The position numbers and the translations under genes are program-made. The notes under the pieces were generated by a model. The model did not search any database and was not told where the DNA came from. It saw only the letters and a program-made list of their open reading frames with translations. Positions 11,203 through 46,800 of a stretch of 64,000 bases of DNA are shown here, piece after piece. Source of the DNA: Anopheles merus. Taxonomy: Eukaryota > Arthropoda > Insecta > Diptera > Culicidae. The stretch spans positions 13,618,107-13,682,106 of the forward strand of contig NC_054083.1 in the NCBI RefSeq assembly GCF_017562075.2. Reading direction: 5' to 3'. Within the stretch, counting starts at the first letter, position 1. Every line of letters begins with the position of its first letter.

Positions 11203-11380
11203 TATCCACGTCTAACTTAATCCTCCTATCAAGTTGTCAGAGTGTAGACACTTTCTGTTGCCCACATTTGGGCCAAGGGAGCAACGGGAAAGGATAGCTG
11301 TGGTTTCTGCGTTACCTTTTTTATCGTTTTTTCTTAGCTTGCTTTTGTTTCTGATTCGCACGTTGACCTTCCTCGCCCGC

Positions 11381-34664
<23,284 letters not shown>

Positions 34665-34933
34665 TCTGTAAAGCCACTCTGTTGAGTTGATTAGCTTTTG
34701 GTTTTTTTTCAACACAGCAAATTTTAATTATATCGTTTTAAAGCACAAAACTAGCTTTTCCTTTGGCCAATATCACAGCGTCTCTGTCACGATACACACT
34801 GTTTTTCGCATGTACAAACAATCAGTAGTAAGTGTTATCTACACACAGCACTAATCGTACAAATGCACTTGGGTCACGTGCGGTAACAACTTCTGATGCA
34901 CCAAAACTAAATCATATGTACAACACCCCAGAT
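34665..34933 (-). promoter_or_regulatory. exex 5' leader and proximal promoter region
   Basis: The noncoding segment between the exex start codon and the left arm of the inverted duplication. No certain initiator or TATA box is recognised. Confidence 0.4.
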
Positions 34934-36078
34934 AAGACACCAAACGCTCACCGCCAGACCGTTCTGCACAACGACGACGTATACACTGCTCGGTGGTTAC
35001 AATATATACTGAATGGCCACATTAAACATTAATAGCTACGGACCACACGGATGTGTTTGATACGATACGAAAGCTACCCCAACATTGTGGACAGCTTGCA
35101 CCAGCAGAGACGGAAGAGTCACACTTTTCATTCTCTGTCACCCCTTTTTGTTACGTAGCAACCGGCATCTGTTCCGTTCTCGTTGTGTGAATGTTGATTG
35201 TTGATGGTGGTTCATTCGGGCTGTGCACATGGCTCATGCGTTCATCCAATATGGCACCGAGATGCAACATCCAATAAGAAGGCGTTTCTAGCGGAGTGTT
35301 CATTTCAAAGAGGCGGAGTGTGTTAGTTATTGCATAAAAGCAGGGGAAGAAGGACACCATCGTTGCATTTTAGATCGTCTTTTGCGTAAACTTAGGATCT
35401 TTTCGATGAGGAAACAGGATAAATTTGACGATCACTTAGCAAAGAAGTTGCTCTAAAACATAGCAAATCTGCTCATCTTTATGTACTACACCGCAGGGTT
35501 TGCACATTTACATTTCCCCTGCGACACGAACGGAGCACAACCCTTGCAATGTGTGGAGAAAATCGTTGGCTTTGTTGGCTCATCAACGAAATAAGCAGGA
35601 GAGCCAACGAACATAGGACAGCCGAAACAATTGCAATGGATTTTGAATGACCGAGAAAATGGGTTTTATGTAATGTTTTTCCTCCCCCGGTGCAGGGTCA
35701 TTACGCAGCATATACTGTCGTTCCTTGAGCTCAACCTCATTTGTTAGTCCTTTCGCATGCTCTGAACATCGTTGCCAAACGATAAAGTCGCATATGAAGC
35801 GCGTATATTGTCGATTAGCAGTTATTAGGCTTCCCGAAACTCTTCGCCTGGGCGAGGGAGATGGGGGAGTGGGGTGGTTAGTTGTGGTGGTTTTTATGAT
35901 GGGCAGATCTGTTCGCTTTTACAGCGAGAATGTAACAGAAGCTTGATTAAGATACAGTTTGCTACTGTACCGCATACGGGCAGGCGAACGAAACGTGTGA
36001 GTGGTGTGAGTAATTGGAAATAATCAAGTTTCGATGCTCCGTAACAATTGTTGAAACAATTTGAGTTTAATGAGCGTA
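34934..36078. repeat. Left arm of 1.14-kb inverted duplication
   Basis: This arm is the near-perfect reverse complement of 38230-39374; scattered single-base and one-base indel differences are seen, such as CCCCTGCG versus CCCCTCCG near 35518. It starts at AAGACACCAAACGC and ends at TTTAATGAGCGTA. No target duplication is seen at the outer ends. Open frames inside are not conserved between arms. Confidence 0.95.
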
Positions 36079-36382
36079 CGGCAATCGATAAAGAATGCTA
36101 TTTGTGTGCCAACATGTAGCCGTTATATACTTAAATATGTTATTAGCAGTACATTTCATGTAATTAATGTGTACATTGTTTTCGGACAGTTTTGTTTCTA
36201 TATTTAATTATTATTTATTAAAAAACATTAATGATGCCTTCTGGTAGGTTTGAGGTAGCGGGATCAATTAGCGGCAACAAGGCATAAATAGCAAATGTGT
36301 TGAGTCGCATTAATTTTCTTCGCGCATCTAGCCTGAACCTTTAGCGTCCTTGTGATTGTTGAGTAAAGCGTGTGACTATATA

Positions 36383-36768
36383 CAGGTGTCCCCCGAGATA
36401 CGACTGTATTTGGGACCGAAAAAAAGTCCCAACGCAAGGCGTAAGTCGAAAAAGTCGTATGTCGAATAATTGTCAATGTAAAGTTTATAACCGAAGTTGA
36501 AGAGTCGAAATCTATTATATCGTGTTTTTTATTTGAAATAATGTTCGATAATGTATAAATTTTACACAAAAAGTCGTTTACACGATATAGATATTCAATA
36601 TCGGGTAGTTGTGGAATCTTTGGAAATGTGTGTGTAACGGTTATCAGCTCGGAAATTCAAAAATATACATCAATTTCTTCTCGATGACAACTTTTCAATG
36701 TCAAAATCAAAATCGTCGTATCTGCGAATCGTCGTAACTCGAGAGGGTCGTAACTCGGGGGACGCCTG
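36383..36768. mobile_element. pogo/Tigger-like MITE with TA target duplication
   Basis: Terminal inverted repeats CAGGTGTCCCCCGAGATACG and (right end, inverted) CAGGCGTCCCCCGAGTTACG differ at two positions. TA flanks both sides (36381-36382, 36769-36770). At 386 bp with no transposase frame it is non-autonomous. The superfamily call is from the CAGG ends plus TA target. Confidence 0.85.
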
Positions 36769-37429
36769 TATGTTATATTCGTATTGTACTCCTACATGTA
36801 TCGAGTGGGCTTATGAGGTCCGTCGATCGTTTTAATAAATATAAAAATATACATATAAAGGTGTGGACTTGAAGCTAGACAGATAGGAGAGTTGCTTTAT
36901 TTTATATGGGCACAACCAAACCATTTCGATAGTGGGACATTGAGGACATATAATTTTGCGAGAAGGAAAATAAAAGTCAAATATAATTGACGAATGTTGT
37001 TGTTTTTTTCTATTAAATTATAATAGTACATATGTTTTTGAACACAAAAACACGCATAAGGATTTGATACTTCAAATAATGTGCAACCAATCTATTTGAC
37101 AATCCTTATCATCAACTGCCCATTATTTTTTATAATTGTTAATATCATTTGTAGCTGCTGTATCTATACTTAGAAATAGTTTTAATTGTATGGAACTTAG
37201 TTGCTACGATAACTTATTTTTCTTAAAACACCGTTCATCACTTGAAACAGGTAGGTTAATTCGTGGTTCGTTATTTGCCTCCACCGGCCATGCTCAAACA
37301 CACTGACATAGAATATCGTCATATCAAAATCATTTCTAATGATGTACCAGCTTCCCTTTTCTATTGGTGATGTATTTTCAATTGTGGATGTTTCTGAAGA
37401 CTTACGGAATTTACGAGTTTGTTATATCT

Positions 37430-37620
37430 TATGATCCCATATTGGATACATTTTTCCGATGAATTTCACTAATATCTTCGCCATCGGAAGCTACGACCGT
37501 CCCAAAACAACAAAAATACTTTAAAACCTCGAAATTATCCTCATCAAATTACATTCATGTGGGCTCTATCACTGCTTAACATTAGCTTCAACATATCTTG
37601 AATACTGTGTTGAAATTCTC
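37430..37620 (-). pseudogene. LINE reverse-transcriptase relic
   Basis: Aligns by eye with the relic at 6780-6920 (GACCGTCCCAAAACAACAAAAATACTT versus its counterpart, then CCTCGAAATTATC). Decayed RT C-terminal region, minus strand. Confidence 0.45.
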
Positions 37621-38229
37621 TCTCTGTGTTGAATTCTGTACGTTTGCGCTGAAAAAATGATCAATAATATTTGGTTTGCCTGTGTGTCGAATATTATCAA
37701 ATTAATAATAATTAATTAAATATTAATTCCATCAATTATGCTAGCTGTATAGAACAACAATCCTGCGAAGCATTTAATCTTGTGCTAGCAGATTTGTAAA
37801 AAAAACATTGTTCTTTCTTGAAAATCATCATTTCTTAGGGAGAATATTACATCTTCGAACCATTTTCAGCATTACTATATTTATTTAGATTTAGATATTT
37901 TTTCATCAAGAGCGTTTTTCCCTACTGATTCCTTTTCTATGCATAACATACTTTTTTTATTTTTTAGTTTATCAACGTCATACAAAAAACTTTGAGTTTC
38001 ATCGTATCTTGAAATCAGCATTAGTTATACAAATTGTGGTTTAATATTTTATGATGTGCTCTTGCTACTAAATATTGTTGCTGCACGCAAAAATTATATA
38101 ATTCATTCATTCCATAAAGTGTATTACATTAGTACATCGGTACAACAAAAACTCTGGTAAAAGTGATGGAATGGAACATATTAGACCATTGAACATAATA
38201 ATAACATTCACGATTTGTCGCCAATCACC

Positions 38230-39374
38230 TTACGCTCATTAAACTCAAATTGTTTCAACAATTGTTACGGAGCATCGAAACTTGATTATTTCCAATTACT
38301 CACACCACTCACACGTTTCGTTCGCCTGCCCGTATGCGGTACAGTGGCAAACTGTATCTTAATCAAGCTTTTGTTACATTCTCGCTGTAAAAGCGAACAG
38401 ATCTGCCCATCATAAAAACCACCACAACTAACCACCCCACTCCCCCATCTCCCTCGCCCGGGCGAAGAGTTTCGGGAAGCCTAATAACTGCTAATCGACA
38501 ATATACGCGCTTCATATGCGACTTTATCGTTTGGCAACGATGTTCCGAGCATGCGAAAGGACTAACAAATGAGGTTGAGCTCAAGGAACGACAGTATATG
38601 CTGCGTAATGACCCTGCACCGGGGGAGGAAAAACATTACATAAAACCCATTTTCTCGGTCATTCAAAATCCATTGCAATTGTTTCGGCTGTCCTATGTTC
38701 GTTGGCTCTCCTGCTTATTTCGTTGATGAGCCAACAAAGCCAACGATTTTCTCCACACATTGCAAGGGTTGTGCTCCGTTCGTGTCGGAGGGGAAATGTA
38801 AATGTGCAAACCCTGCGGTATAGTACATAAAGATGAGCAGATTTGCTATGCTTTAGAGCAACTTCTTTGCTAAGTGATCGTCAAATTTATCCTGTTTCCT
38901 CATCGAAAAGATTCTAAGTTTACGCAAAAGACGATCTAAAATGCAACGATGGTGTCCTTCTTCCCTGCTTTTATGCAATAACTAACACACTCCGCCTCTT
39001 TGAAATGAACACTCCGCTAGAAACGCCTTCTTATTGGATGTTGCATCTCGGTGCCATATTGGATGAACGCATGAGCCATGTGCACAGCCCGAATGAACCA
39101 CCATCAACAATCAACATTCATACAACGAGAACGGAACAGATGCCGGTTGCTACGTAACAAAAAGGGGTGACAGAGAGTGAAAAGTGTGACTCTTCCGTCT
39201 CTGCTGGTGCAAACTGTCCACAATGTTGGGGTAGCTTTCGTATCGTATCAAACACATCCGTGTGGTCCGTAGTTATTAATGTTTAATGTGGCCATTCAGT
39301 ATATATTGTAGCCACCGAGCAGTGTATACGTCGTCGTTGTGCAGAATGGTCTGGCGGTGAGCGTTTGGTGTCTT
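38230..39374. repeat. Right arm of 1.14-kb inverted duplication
   Basis: Mirror copy of 34934-36078. Its exex-proximal end faces syd, ending 1.5 kb before the syd start codon. Confidence 0.95.
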
Positions 39375-39544
39375 CATGGTGTTATTTTATGTTACTTTAA
39401 TTCGAACTAATAAGCAGTATGATTAATATTAGCATCTGGAGCAGTTCAGCACCGGTTGTATGATGTCGGCAAAATCTTGAAAGTGTAAAACAGCGAAAAA
39501 TGCATTTAAATTTTCTGTTTCGCCTGAATTTTATGAAGATGTCT

Positions 39545-39655
39545 TTAGGGCCACTCGCATGATTTAACAACATGCCCGTCATGAGTGCTTGCCCATTGAT
39601 TGTACAGACAGACTTTGACCGTCAACGGTTGTTGCGCTAAATAAGAAAAAGAGAA
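39545..39655 (+). mobile_element. tRNA-derived SINE, internally deleted
   Basis: TTAACAACATGCCCGTCATG, then a jump to CAGACTTTGACCGTCAACGG, GTTGTTGCGCTAAATAAG and an A-rich tail. The middle of the SINE is missing. Confidence 0.65.
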
Positions 39656-39737
39656 TATAGACTGTTGCTCCCATCGTATTCTTTTCTGCATTCATCACGT
39701 TCTTCATCTTTTTGGCACAACGAACTTCACAGTCATG

Positions 39738-39897
39738 CCGGCCTATATAGGGTTTCGAGATTTATTAGGTACCGCGCACCTGGATAATTAGTCTTTGCTA
39801 TGGGGGAACAGTCCATACGAGACTAGAGCCCACGACGGGCATGTTGTCGTTAATTCGAGTGGCGTCTGAATCGATGACTATACCATGGGACCGTCCC
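39738..39897 (-). mobile_element. tRNA-derived SINE, diverged
   Basis: Minus strand GGTCCCATGGTATAGTCATC, ACATGCCCGTCGTGGGCTC and CCCCCATAGCAAAGACTAAT follow the SINE order. The B box is mutated. Confidence 0.65.
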
Positions 39898-40896
39898 TTA
39901 AAATAAATCATGTTAATTCTACTTGAAAAAAATATCAGTTATTGCTCTTTGTGCGCACAGTCGGTTGAAACAGCAAAGCGTTCATAACGTATCCGTTAAT
40001 TTCAAACGCTCATTTTTCTTCAACACTGGATTGAATTTTTCGTTTCCATTAACCATGAAACTGTACCATATTCTTCAATCTATAAAACAGCTAACACAAA
40101 CTCTCTTTTATTTTTGAAATATTCACGCACCCCAAACATGCTACTTCTGGGGTAAATTTTCAAAATTTTCAATTTCCCGCCTAAATTATGGGCATATGCA
40201 CGGCTAAAATTTGGTCAAAAAATGCGACCAAGTGACAGCTGTCATCTTCCCCTGTCAATGAAATTCACGCAGCTGTCAACTGACGATACGTATGTGTGGT
40301 TGTGTACGTGTGTGTGGATGTGTTTTCTTCAAGGATGACGATGATAATAGCGAGGGTGTTGTGAAAACGAAAAATGAATTACGGAATAAAATCTGCGACT
40401 GCAGCAGTTTCGTGCGTGTAAAAGATTCCGTTCTTCTGCTAGCATTTACGTGGTGCAGTCGACTTGTTTCAACACATTACGAACTCTCTGTTTCTCCCAC
40501 CCATCGTCCCGTACTACTGCCCTTCGCGACTGCGTCACATATTTTCCGTGCGTACGATCTGTCCATACCCCAATTGCCCCGATGCTTTGTCTGTAGAAAC
40601 AGTGTACTTCTTGTGCCGTTGTGAAGCTCTGTGTAAACGTTTTGTGATTGCGCGTGTGTGTTTTGGAATAACGATGACAAAAATCGCGGAAGTCATCGCG
40701 GTACAAATCGGGCAACAGCAGCGATCGATTCCTGTCCGTTGCGCCCCATCATGGTACCCTCATTAGGGATGCAATTCTGCGCTTAATCACCGTCTTCAAT
40801 CCGCACCGTGTTTACAGTTTGGTAAAGTGTAGGCTCAAAGTGGGACAAGGGCAAGTGGCAAAACTAGCAACGGTAGTAGCAACACGACGGTCAAGG

Positions 40897-43800
40897 ATGG
40901 AGAACAGTGTGGGGGAATCGTCGGAGGTCGTGTACGGCACGCACGAAGACTCCGCAATGGTGATGTCAGAAAAGGTAAGATGAGACCGCCGAGTGCAAAA
41001 ACGAAAACACGATACAGTCTGCCCAAAAGCCGAGGGTAGCACAAACATCTTATCCGCACTGGACTTCCTCTTATCTGGTCCCTCGCAGCCCGGGGTAAAA
41101 CTGAAGGCAGTAGTAGTAGTGCCGCTCCCTGTCGAAACACGACGCTGCCCAGTGCGACTGACCGATTATGCGTTCCGGTTTGGGGCAGTTCCGCTTGGCG
41201 AGTGTCTGAATGAAAGTGGAGCCCAAATCTAATTAGGCTACCGCCACGGTCCATACGCTTGGACGACTAGGTGTCCGTTGCAATCTGGCACTACACGGCG
41301 GGACAAACTGCAAATTGTAACAGGACACCCGTTATGGGTGCTGGGGCTTACTTCCATAAATAACTTTAAATCACTCATTGAGAACGTTGAGCTAGCTTTT
41401 AAAATCCCCTAACCTGCACAATATGGACGTCAAATGAGTTTTCATGCAAGGAGTCGTACGAGCGGCGAACGGGGGGCTCATTTATTTTTGTTATTGCATG
41501 TTATGAAATGTGGGTTGTTAATAGCCGTGCAGTGGGGTCGATACATTTTGCGAAATAGAATATGCTGCAAACTAATACCATATGTGTGTATGTGTGTTCC
41601 CGTTTGTCTGTTGTCACAGGTGCAATCACTCGCCGGGAGCATCTATCAAGAGTTCGAACGGATGATTCAACGGTACGACGAGGATGTCGTAAAGACGCTG
41701 ATGCCGCTGCTTGTGAACGTGCTCGAATGTCTCGACTCGGCGTACCAAACCAACCAAGAGCAGGATGTCGAGCTGGAGCTGCTGCGCGAGGACAACGAGC
41801 AGCTGGTAACGCAGTACGAGCGGGAGAAGAATGCCCGCAAGCAGGCCGAGCAGAAGCTGCTCGAGACGGAAGATCTGGCCGAGCAGGAGAACAAGGAGCT
41901 GGCCAGCCGGCTCGAGTCACTCGAAAGCATCGTGCGAATGCTGGAGCTGAAGCACAAGAACAGCATGGACCACGCGAGCCGGCTCGAGGAGCGCGAGTCG
42001 GAGCTGAAGAAGGAGTACAGCAAGCTGCACGAACGGTACACGGAGCTGTTCAAAACGCACGTCGACTACATGGAGCGCACGAAGCTGATGATGGGCAACT
42101 CGACCCACTCGCAGGCCGGATCCGCTTCCGAGCGGCTGGACGTGTCACGGTCCCGCCTAATGCCCATGATGCGGTCTACCGGGCCCGTCTCGTACGGGTT
42201 CGCTTCGCTGGAAAACTCCACCATGCTCGACACGGAAACGCTGTGCAGCGAGGAGGACAGCGGGCCCGATTCGGGGCCGCCCTCGCTGCAGAACGAAATC
42301 GAAACGAAAGCCACCGAACGGGTGGAGGAAGTCGACTCGGCTACGGCCGTGCCGGCCGACGCAATGGCCACGAGCTCTACGGCCAAGCTGCTGCAAAGCC
42401 CCACCGGTGGCGGTGTTTCGGGCAAAACGACCACCAAAAAGGAGCAACGGTCGGCAAACACGCTTTACCAGGAGCTGTCCTTCCAGGACGATAATTTGGA
42501 AAGCGAAGAAAACGAAATCACCGGTGCCTGGGTACATCCCGGAGATTATGCATCATCAGGTAGGGGCCAAGCGTCTATATGTATGGGGCAACATTATCGT
42601 ACACGTGTGTGCTAACCAAGATTAGCTACACTTATATTAACATGATACACGCATGTTCATTGCCTTATTGCCATTGCCATTTTAGAGAAGTCCATGTTAC
42701 TGAAGAGGGATGGTTTTTGTATTATAATGATATACTTAAATTCAGGCAATCCTTCGAGGATATGTTTATTAGTTTTACATTCATCAAATTATCAGTTCAT
42801 GCATTGGTCAACATTTTTATGTTAAATTATCGGGAATTATTATGGCGTAACCATCAGACTGATTTCATTCAGAATATTGAATTTCCGGACTATTCTTAAT
42901 TTAAACCTCCCTTGATAAAATTCTTTGTGATCATCCACTATCAAGACATACACCAAAATAATCAACTCACATTATCGTGATTTACATGACAATCACAGAT
43001 TACAAAAATTCAAAGACACACACACAAACATATTCATACACACATGCTTGTTTTATGTTGCCGAAACTCTTAACGCTTTTTTGTACTAATCTGGCCTATT
43101 TTCATGCGCTTTTCTTATACCTTCCAGCTAACGATAACTTTTTCGGTAAGTCAATCATTTTGCCTTATTTCATGTATGTTTGTTTCACTTCCAAAACTAA
43201 TACAACTAAACATTGCCGTGCAATTGCAATACAATCGTACTCGAGTTAATTGTTTTACGTTGGTTCTGTTCACAGGCATGGGCAAAGAGGTTGAAAATTT
43301 GATAATGGAAAATAACGAACTGCTAGCCACTAAGTGAGTATTTTGCCGGTTATCGCGTCCAATGCGGTACAGTATCACGGTTGTCCTTATCAATTTCACA
43401 GGAACGCTCTGAACATCGTGAAGGACGATCTCATAGTGAAAGTGGACGAGCTGACCGGTGAGATTGAGATTCTGCGCGAAGAGCTGAATGCGGTGATATT
43501 GGCCCGCAACAAACTGAAAGCCAAGGTTACCGAGCTGGAGGAGGAGCTGAAGAAAACGAAAGCGCAAGTAAAGCAAGCATCCTCGTCAGCGACCGACCAG
43601 GAAGAGGAGGGCGACGTTCCGATGGCGCAGCGGAAGCGCTTCACCCGCGTCGAAATGGCGCGCGTACTGATGGAGCGCAACCAGTACAAGGAGCGGTTCA
43701 TGGAGCTGCAGGACGCAGTGCGCTGGACGGAGATGATGCGTGCCTCCCGGGTGGAAACCCTGGACAAGAAATCAAAGCAAGGCATTTGGAAGTTTTTTAG

Positions 43801-46800
43801 TAATCTCTTTAGCTCCAACGATAGGCCAACGAACGAGTCCCCCGGGCGTCTTCATCAGCGCTATGGCGGTGTGAGTGCGCAGTCTCAGGCGCACGGTACC
43901 GCCTCGCTGCTGCCTGCCATGCCCGAGGGACGAATGCTCATTGGCGCAGGCAACGGTGGCATTACTGGTGGTGGTGGTGGCGGCAGCGGTATCGGTCTCG
44001 GTGCCCTTGCTACAGGCTCTTCGGCCGCGCTCCTACGCAGTGGCCACGCAAGCAACATACTGGTGCTATCGAAAGAACCCGAGCTGACGCAATCGGAGCG
44101 GGCAATGCAACGGCGCCGCGACCAGTACCGGCAGGTAAGGGCGCACGTACAAAAAGAGGATGGCCGATTGCAAGCGTACGGCTGGAGTTTACCTAGTCTG
44201 AAACCATCGAACGCAGCGGGAGCGAACGGTGGCGTTGGTAGCGCTGGAGGCGGTGGTGTGGGGCGCCCTACCGGTAGCGGAGTGCCGGTACCGGTGCCCG
44301 TGTACTGTCGCCCGCTGGCCGAAGCTAGTCCGCACATGAAGGTGTGGTGTGCCAGCGGCGTCAATCTGCAGGGCGGCTACACAAAGGACGGAGGCTGCAT
44401 TGTCGGGGCGGCAAGCATATTTTACGCGAAAGACACGACCGGCGGTGGGGCACAGATCACCGAGCTTACGGGCGACGAGGCGACGGTCGAGCCGAAGGAT
44501 TTGGGCGAACTGTTGGAAAGGAAGCTGCTGGCACTTGGCGGTCCGGCTTCGCTCGATGCCGACAGCGAACTTAGCTCGTACGTGTGGATCTGCACCAGCA
44601 CCCATTCGGCCAGCACGGTAACGGTGATTGATGCGAAAAACCCATCCGAAGTGTTGGATTCGTTCCCGGTGTGCCAGAATCATTTGCTGTGCATCTGCAC
44701 CGTTCGCGGAGCGCTCGAGATGGATTACGCAATGCTGGAAAACAGCGAAGTTACCAAATCGGGTAAGTTTATTGGCAACCGCGGATTACGGGCGTATGGT
44801 TGGGAAAACGAATCATTTGACTGACATTTTTTGCAACGCTGTCTCATTTTCTTTCTTTAGGTAAAATGCTTGAAAAGCCTGGCGAATCTCCTGACGATAT
44901 AGGAAAAGTATCGTACGAAAAGGTTGTACGTAGCGCTGTCGATTCCGCGCCAACTTCAGCAGACGAGCATAAAGCAACGGAAGAAGCACAGGAAGCGGTG
45001 CCACCATCCGATACAGTCCCAGAAGAAGCTACCGAAGCTAACAGCGATCGTGATCTTAATCATAACAGTAAGGTACGGTATCACACGATTGGCACACGTT
45101 CGTCTGGTGGGTATGGTTTTTTATAATCAAAATTAACCGTCTTCTTGCAGGCCGCCCATGAAGTCCTAGACAGCGTAGACACGAAACACATTGCGATTGC
45201 GGTCGATGGGAACGATAATACGATCGGCGAGACCACCTCCTCACCCAACAAACCGCAGCCCGAAACAGCCATCGAAGAGTCGATCTCCTCGATCGGTCCG
45301 ACCATGTGGCTGGGGGCCCAGAACGGCATGCTGTACGTGCACAGTTCCGTGGCTAGATGGAACGTGTGTCTGCACAAAATCAAGCTGCCCGACTCGGTGC
45401 TATCGATAGTGCATGTCGAGTCGCGTGTCATCGTTGCGCTGGCGAACGGAACGTTGGCAGTGTTTCGGCGGCAGGTTAGCGGCGAGTGGGATCTTAACAG
45501 CTACCATCTACTGACGCTTGGCTCGCCGAAGTACTCTGTGCGTTGTTTAACGATCGTCGGCGATAAGGTTTGGGCGGCTCACCGCAACAAGATACACGTG
45601 ATCGATCCCATCACGCTGTGCATTCTGAAATCGTTCGAAGCTCATCCACGCAAGGAAAGCCAAATCCGCCAGATGGCTACTACGGGGCTTGGTGTGTGGG
45701 TATCTATAAGGTAAGTGTTTAGTGAAATGTAAGGAAGGTTCTCCCATTTTTGTCTCATGGTTAAGTAACTCACCATGTTGTGCTGTTTTTTTGTCTTCTT
45801 CTTTTTAGATTGGACTCGACTCTAAGGCTCTTCTCCGCGGAAACGTACGATCATCTGGAAGACATCGACATCGATCCTTACGTGTCGAAGATGTTGGGCA
45901 CCGGAAAGCTCGGCTTTTCGTTTGTGCGCATTACCGCTCTGCTGGTATCGTGCAATAGGCTGTGGATAGGTAAGTGTAGTATAATTGTTCTTGTTATAGT
46001 GAAACACTCAATCATACAATTGCTGCATTGTGCATTGTGATTTCAGGAACCGGCAACGGTGTGGTGATTTCAGTTCCACTGACTGACGCTAGCGGTGCTT
46101 CCAATACACCATACTCACCGCGCTTCGCAAATGCTCAACTTTCGTTCCACGGGCACCGCGATGCAGTGAAGTTCTTTGTGTCCGTGCCGATGAACCCGCC
46201 CAATCAGGGGCTACCAACTACTTCGAAGGATATGCTGGTAATATCCGGCGGAGAGGGATACATCGATTTTCGGTTAGGTAAGTGCGCGAGTGTGTGTGTA
46301 AATGTATTGCTTTTAATTAAATGCCATATAATTTAATGCTTTTATATGATTACATACTTGAGATAGAAATAGTTTCTCATATCGCAAATTTATATCGTGC
46401 TAAAAGAATTCATGTTTAAACTAAGTGCTAAAATACTTAACGTAGCAAAGATTGCTGTATTAATACGAACAATACTAAAGAAGCATGTTTTCTCTGTCTA
46501 ATAGCAAAGAACGATTATGCTTTTCGGCTAAATGATACACATCATACAGATTCTGTGTGTTATAATATGTTTAATTATCGCGCAATATTGGGTGTGTCGT
46601 TTGCATGAGAAAGCATAACTTTTCATTTGATTTACTATGTCTGAACAAAACGTTTAATTTCATAACGCCAATCTTTTCTTATTATATACTTATTATGTGT
46701 TCAAAATAAATAAAACCAGCTGTGACGAGAATGAAATCGCGTCAATAATATGTGGTATTCGTAGAGGTTTTGGAACCTGTTTTTGATTTGTGCTGTATTG

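Larger units (their letters stand above)
36079..38229. other. Spacer of the inverted duplication
   Basis: 2.15 kb of AT-rich sequence between the arms, with the pogo-like MITE (36383) and a LINE relic (37430). No gene is seen. Confidence 0.8.
39375..40896 (+). promoter_or_regulatory. syd upstream and 5' leader region
   Basis: Contains two SINE pieces (39545, 39738) and, at 40233-40284, a cluster of the palindrome TGACAGCTGTCA with two further CTGTCA copies. The 5' leader probably begins somewhere in 40290-40896. No other coding sequence is seen. Confidence 0.4.

Noticed and set aside
35725..35946. 73-residue frame repeated at 38363-38584
   Set aside because: The match only reflects the inverted duplication. 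A neighbouring frame shared by the arms (35151-35360) is frameshifted in the other arm, so coding constraint is unlikely.
41434..41619. Upstream in-frame extension of syd exon 2 as an alternative N-terminus
   Set aside because: It is intronic, lacks the conserved THEDSAMVMSEK start found in exon 1, and a good acceptor lies at 41619.
41501..42537. Several long frames on both strands over syd exon 2
   Set aside because: GC-rich coding shadow of the syd exon; no homology and wrong phase.
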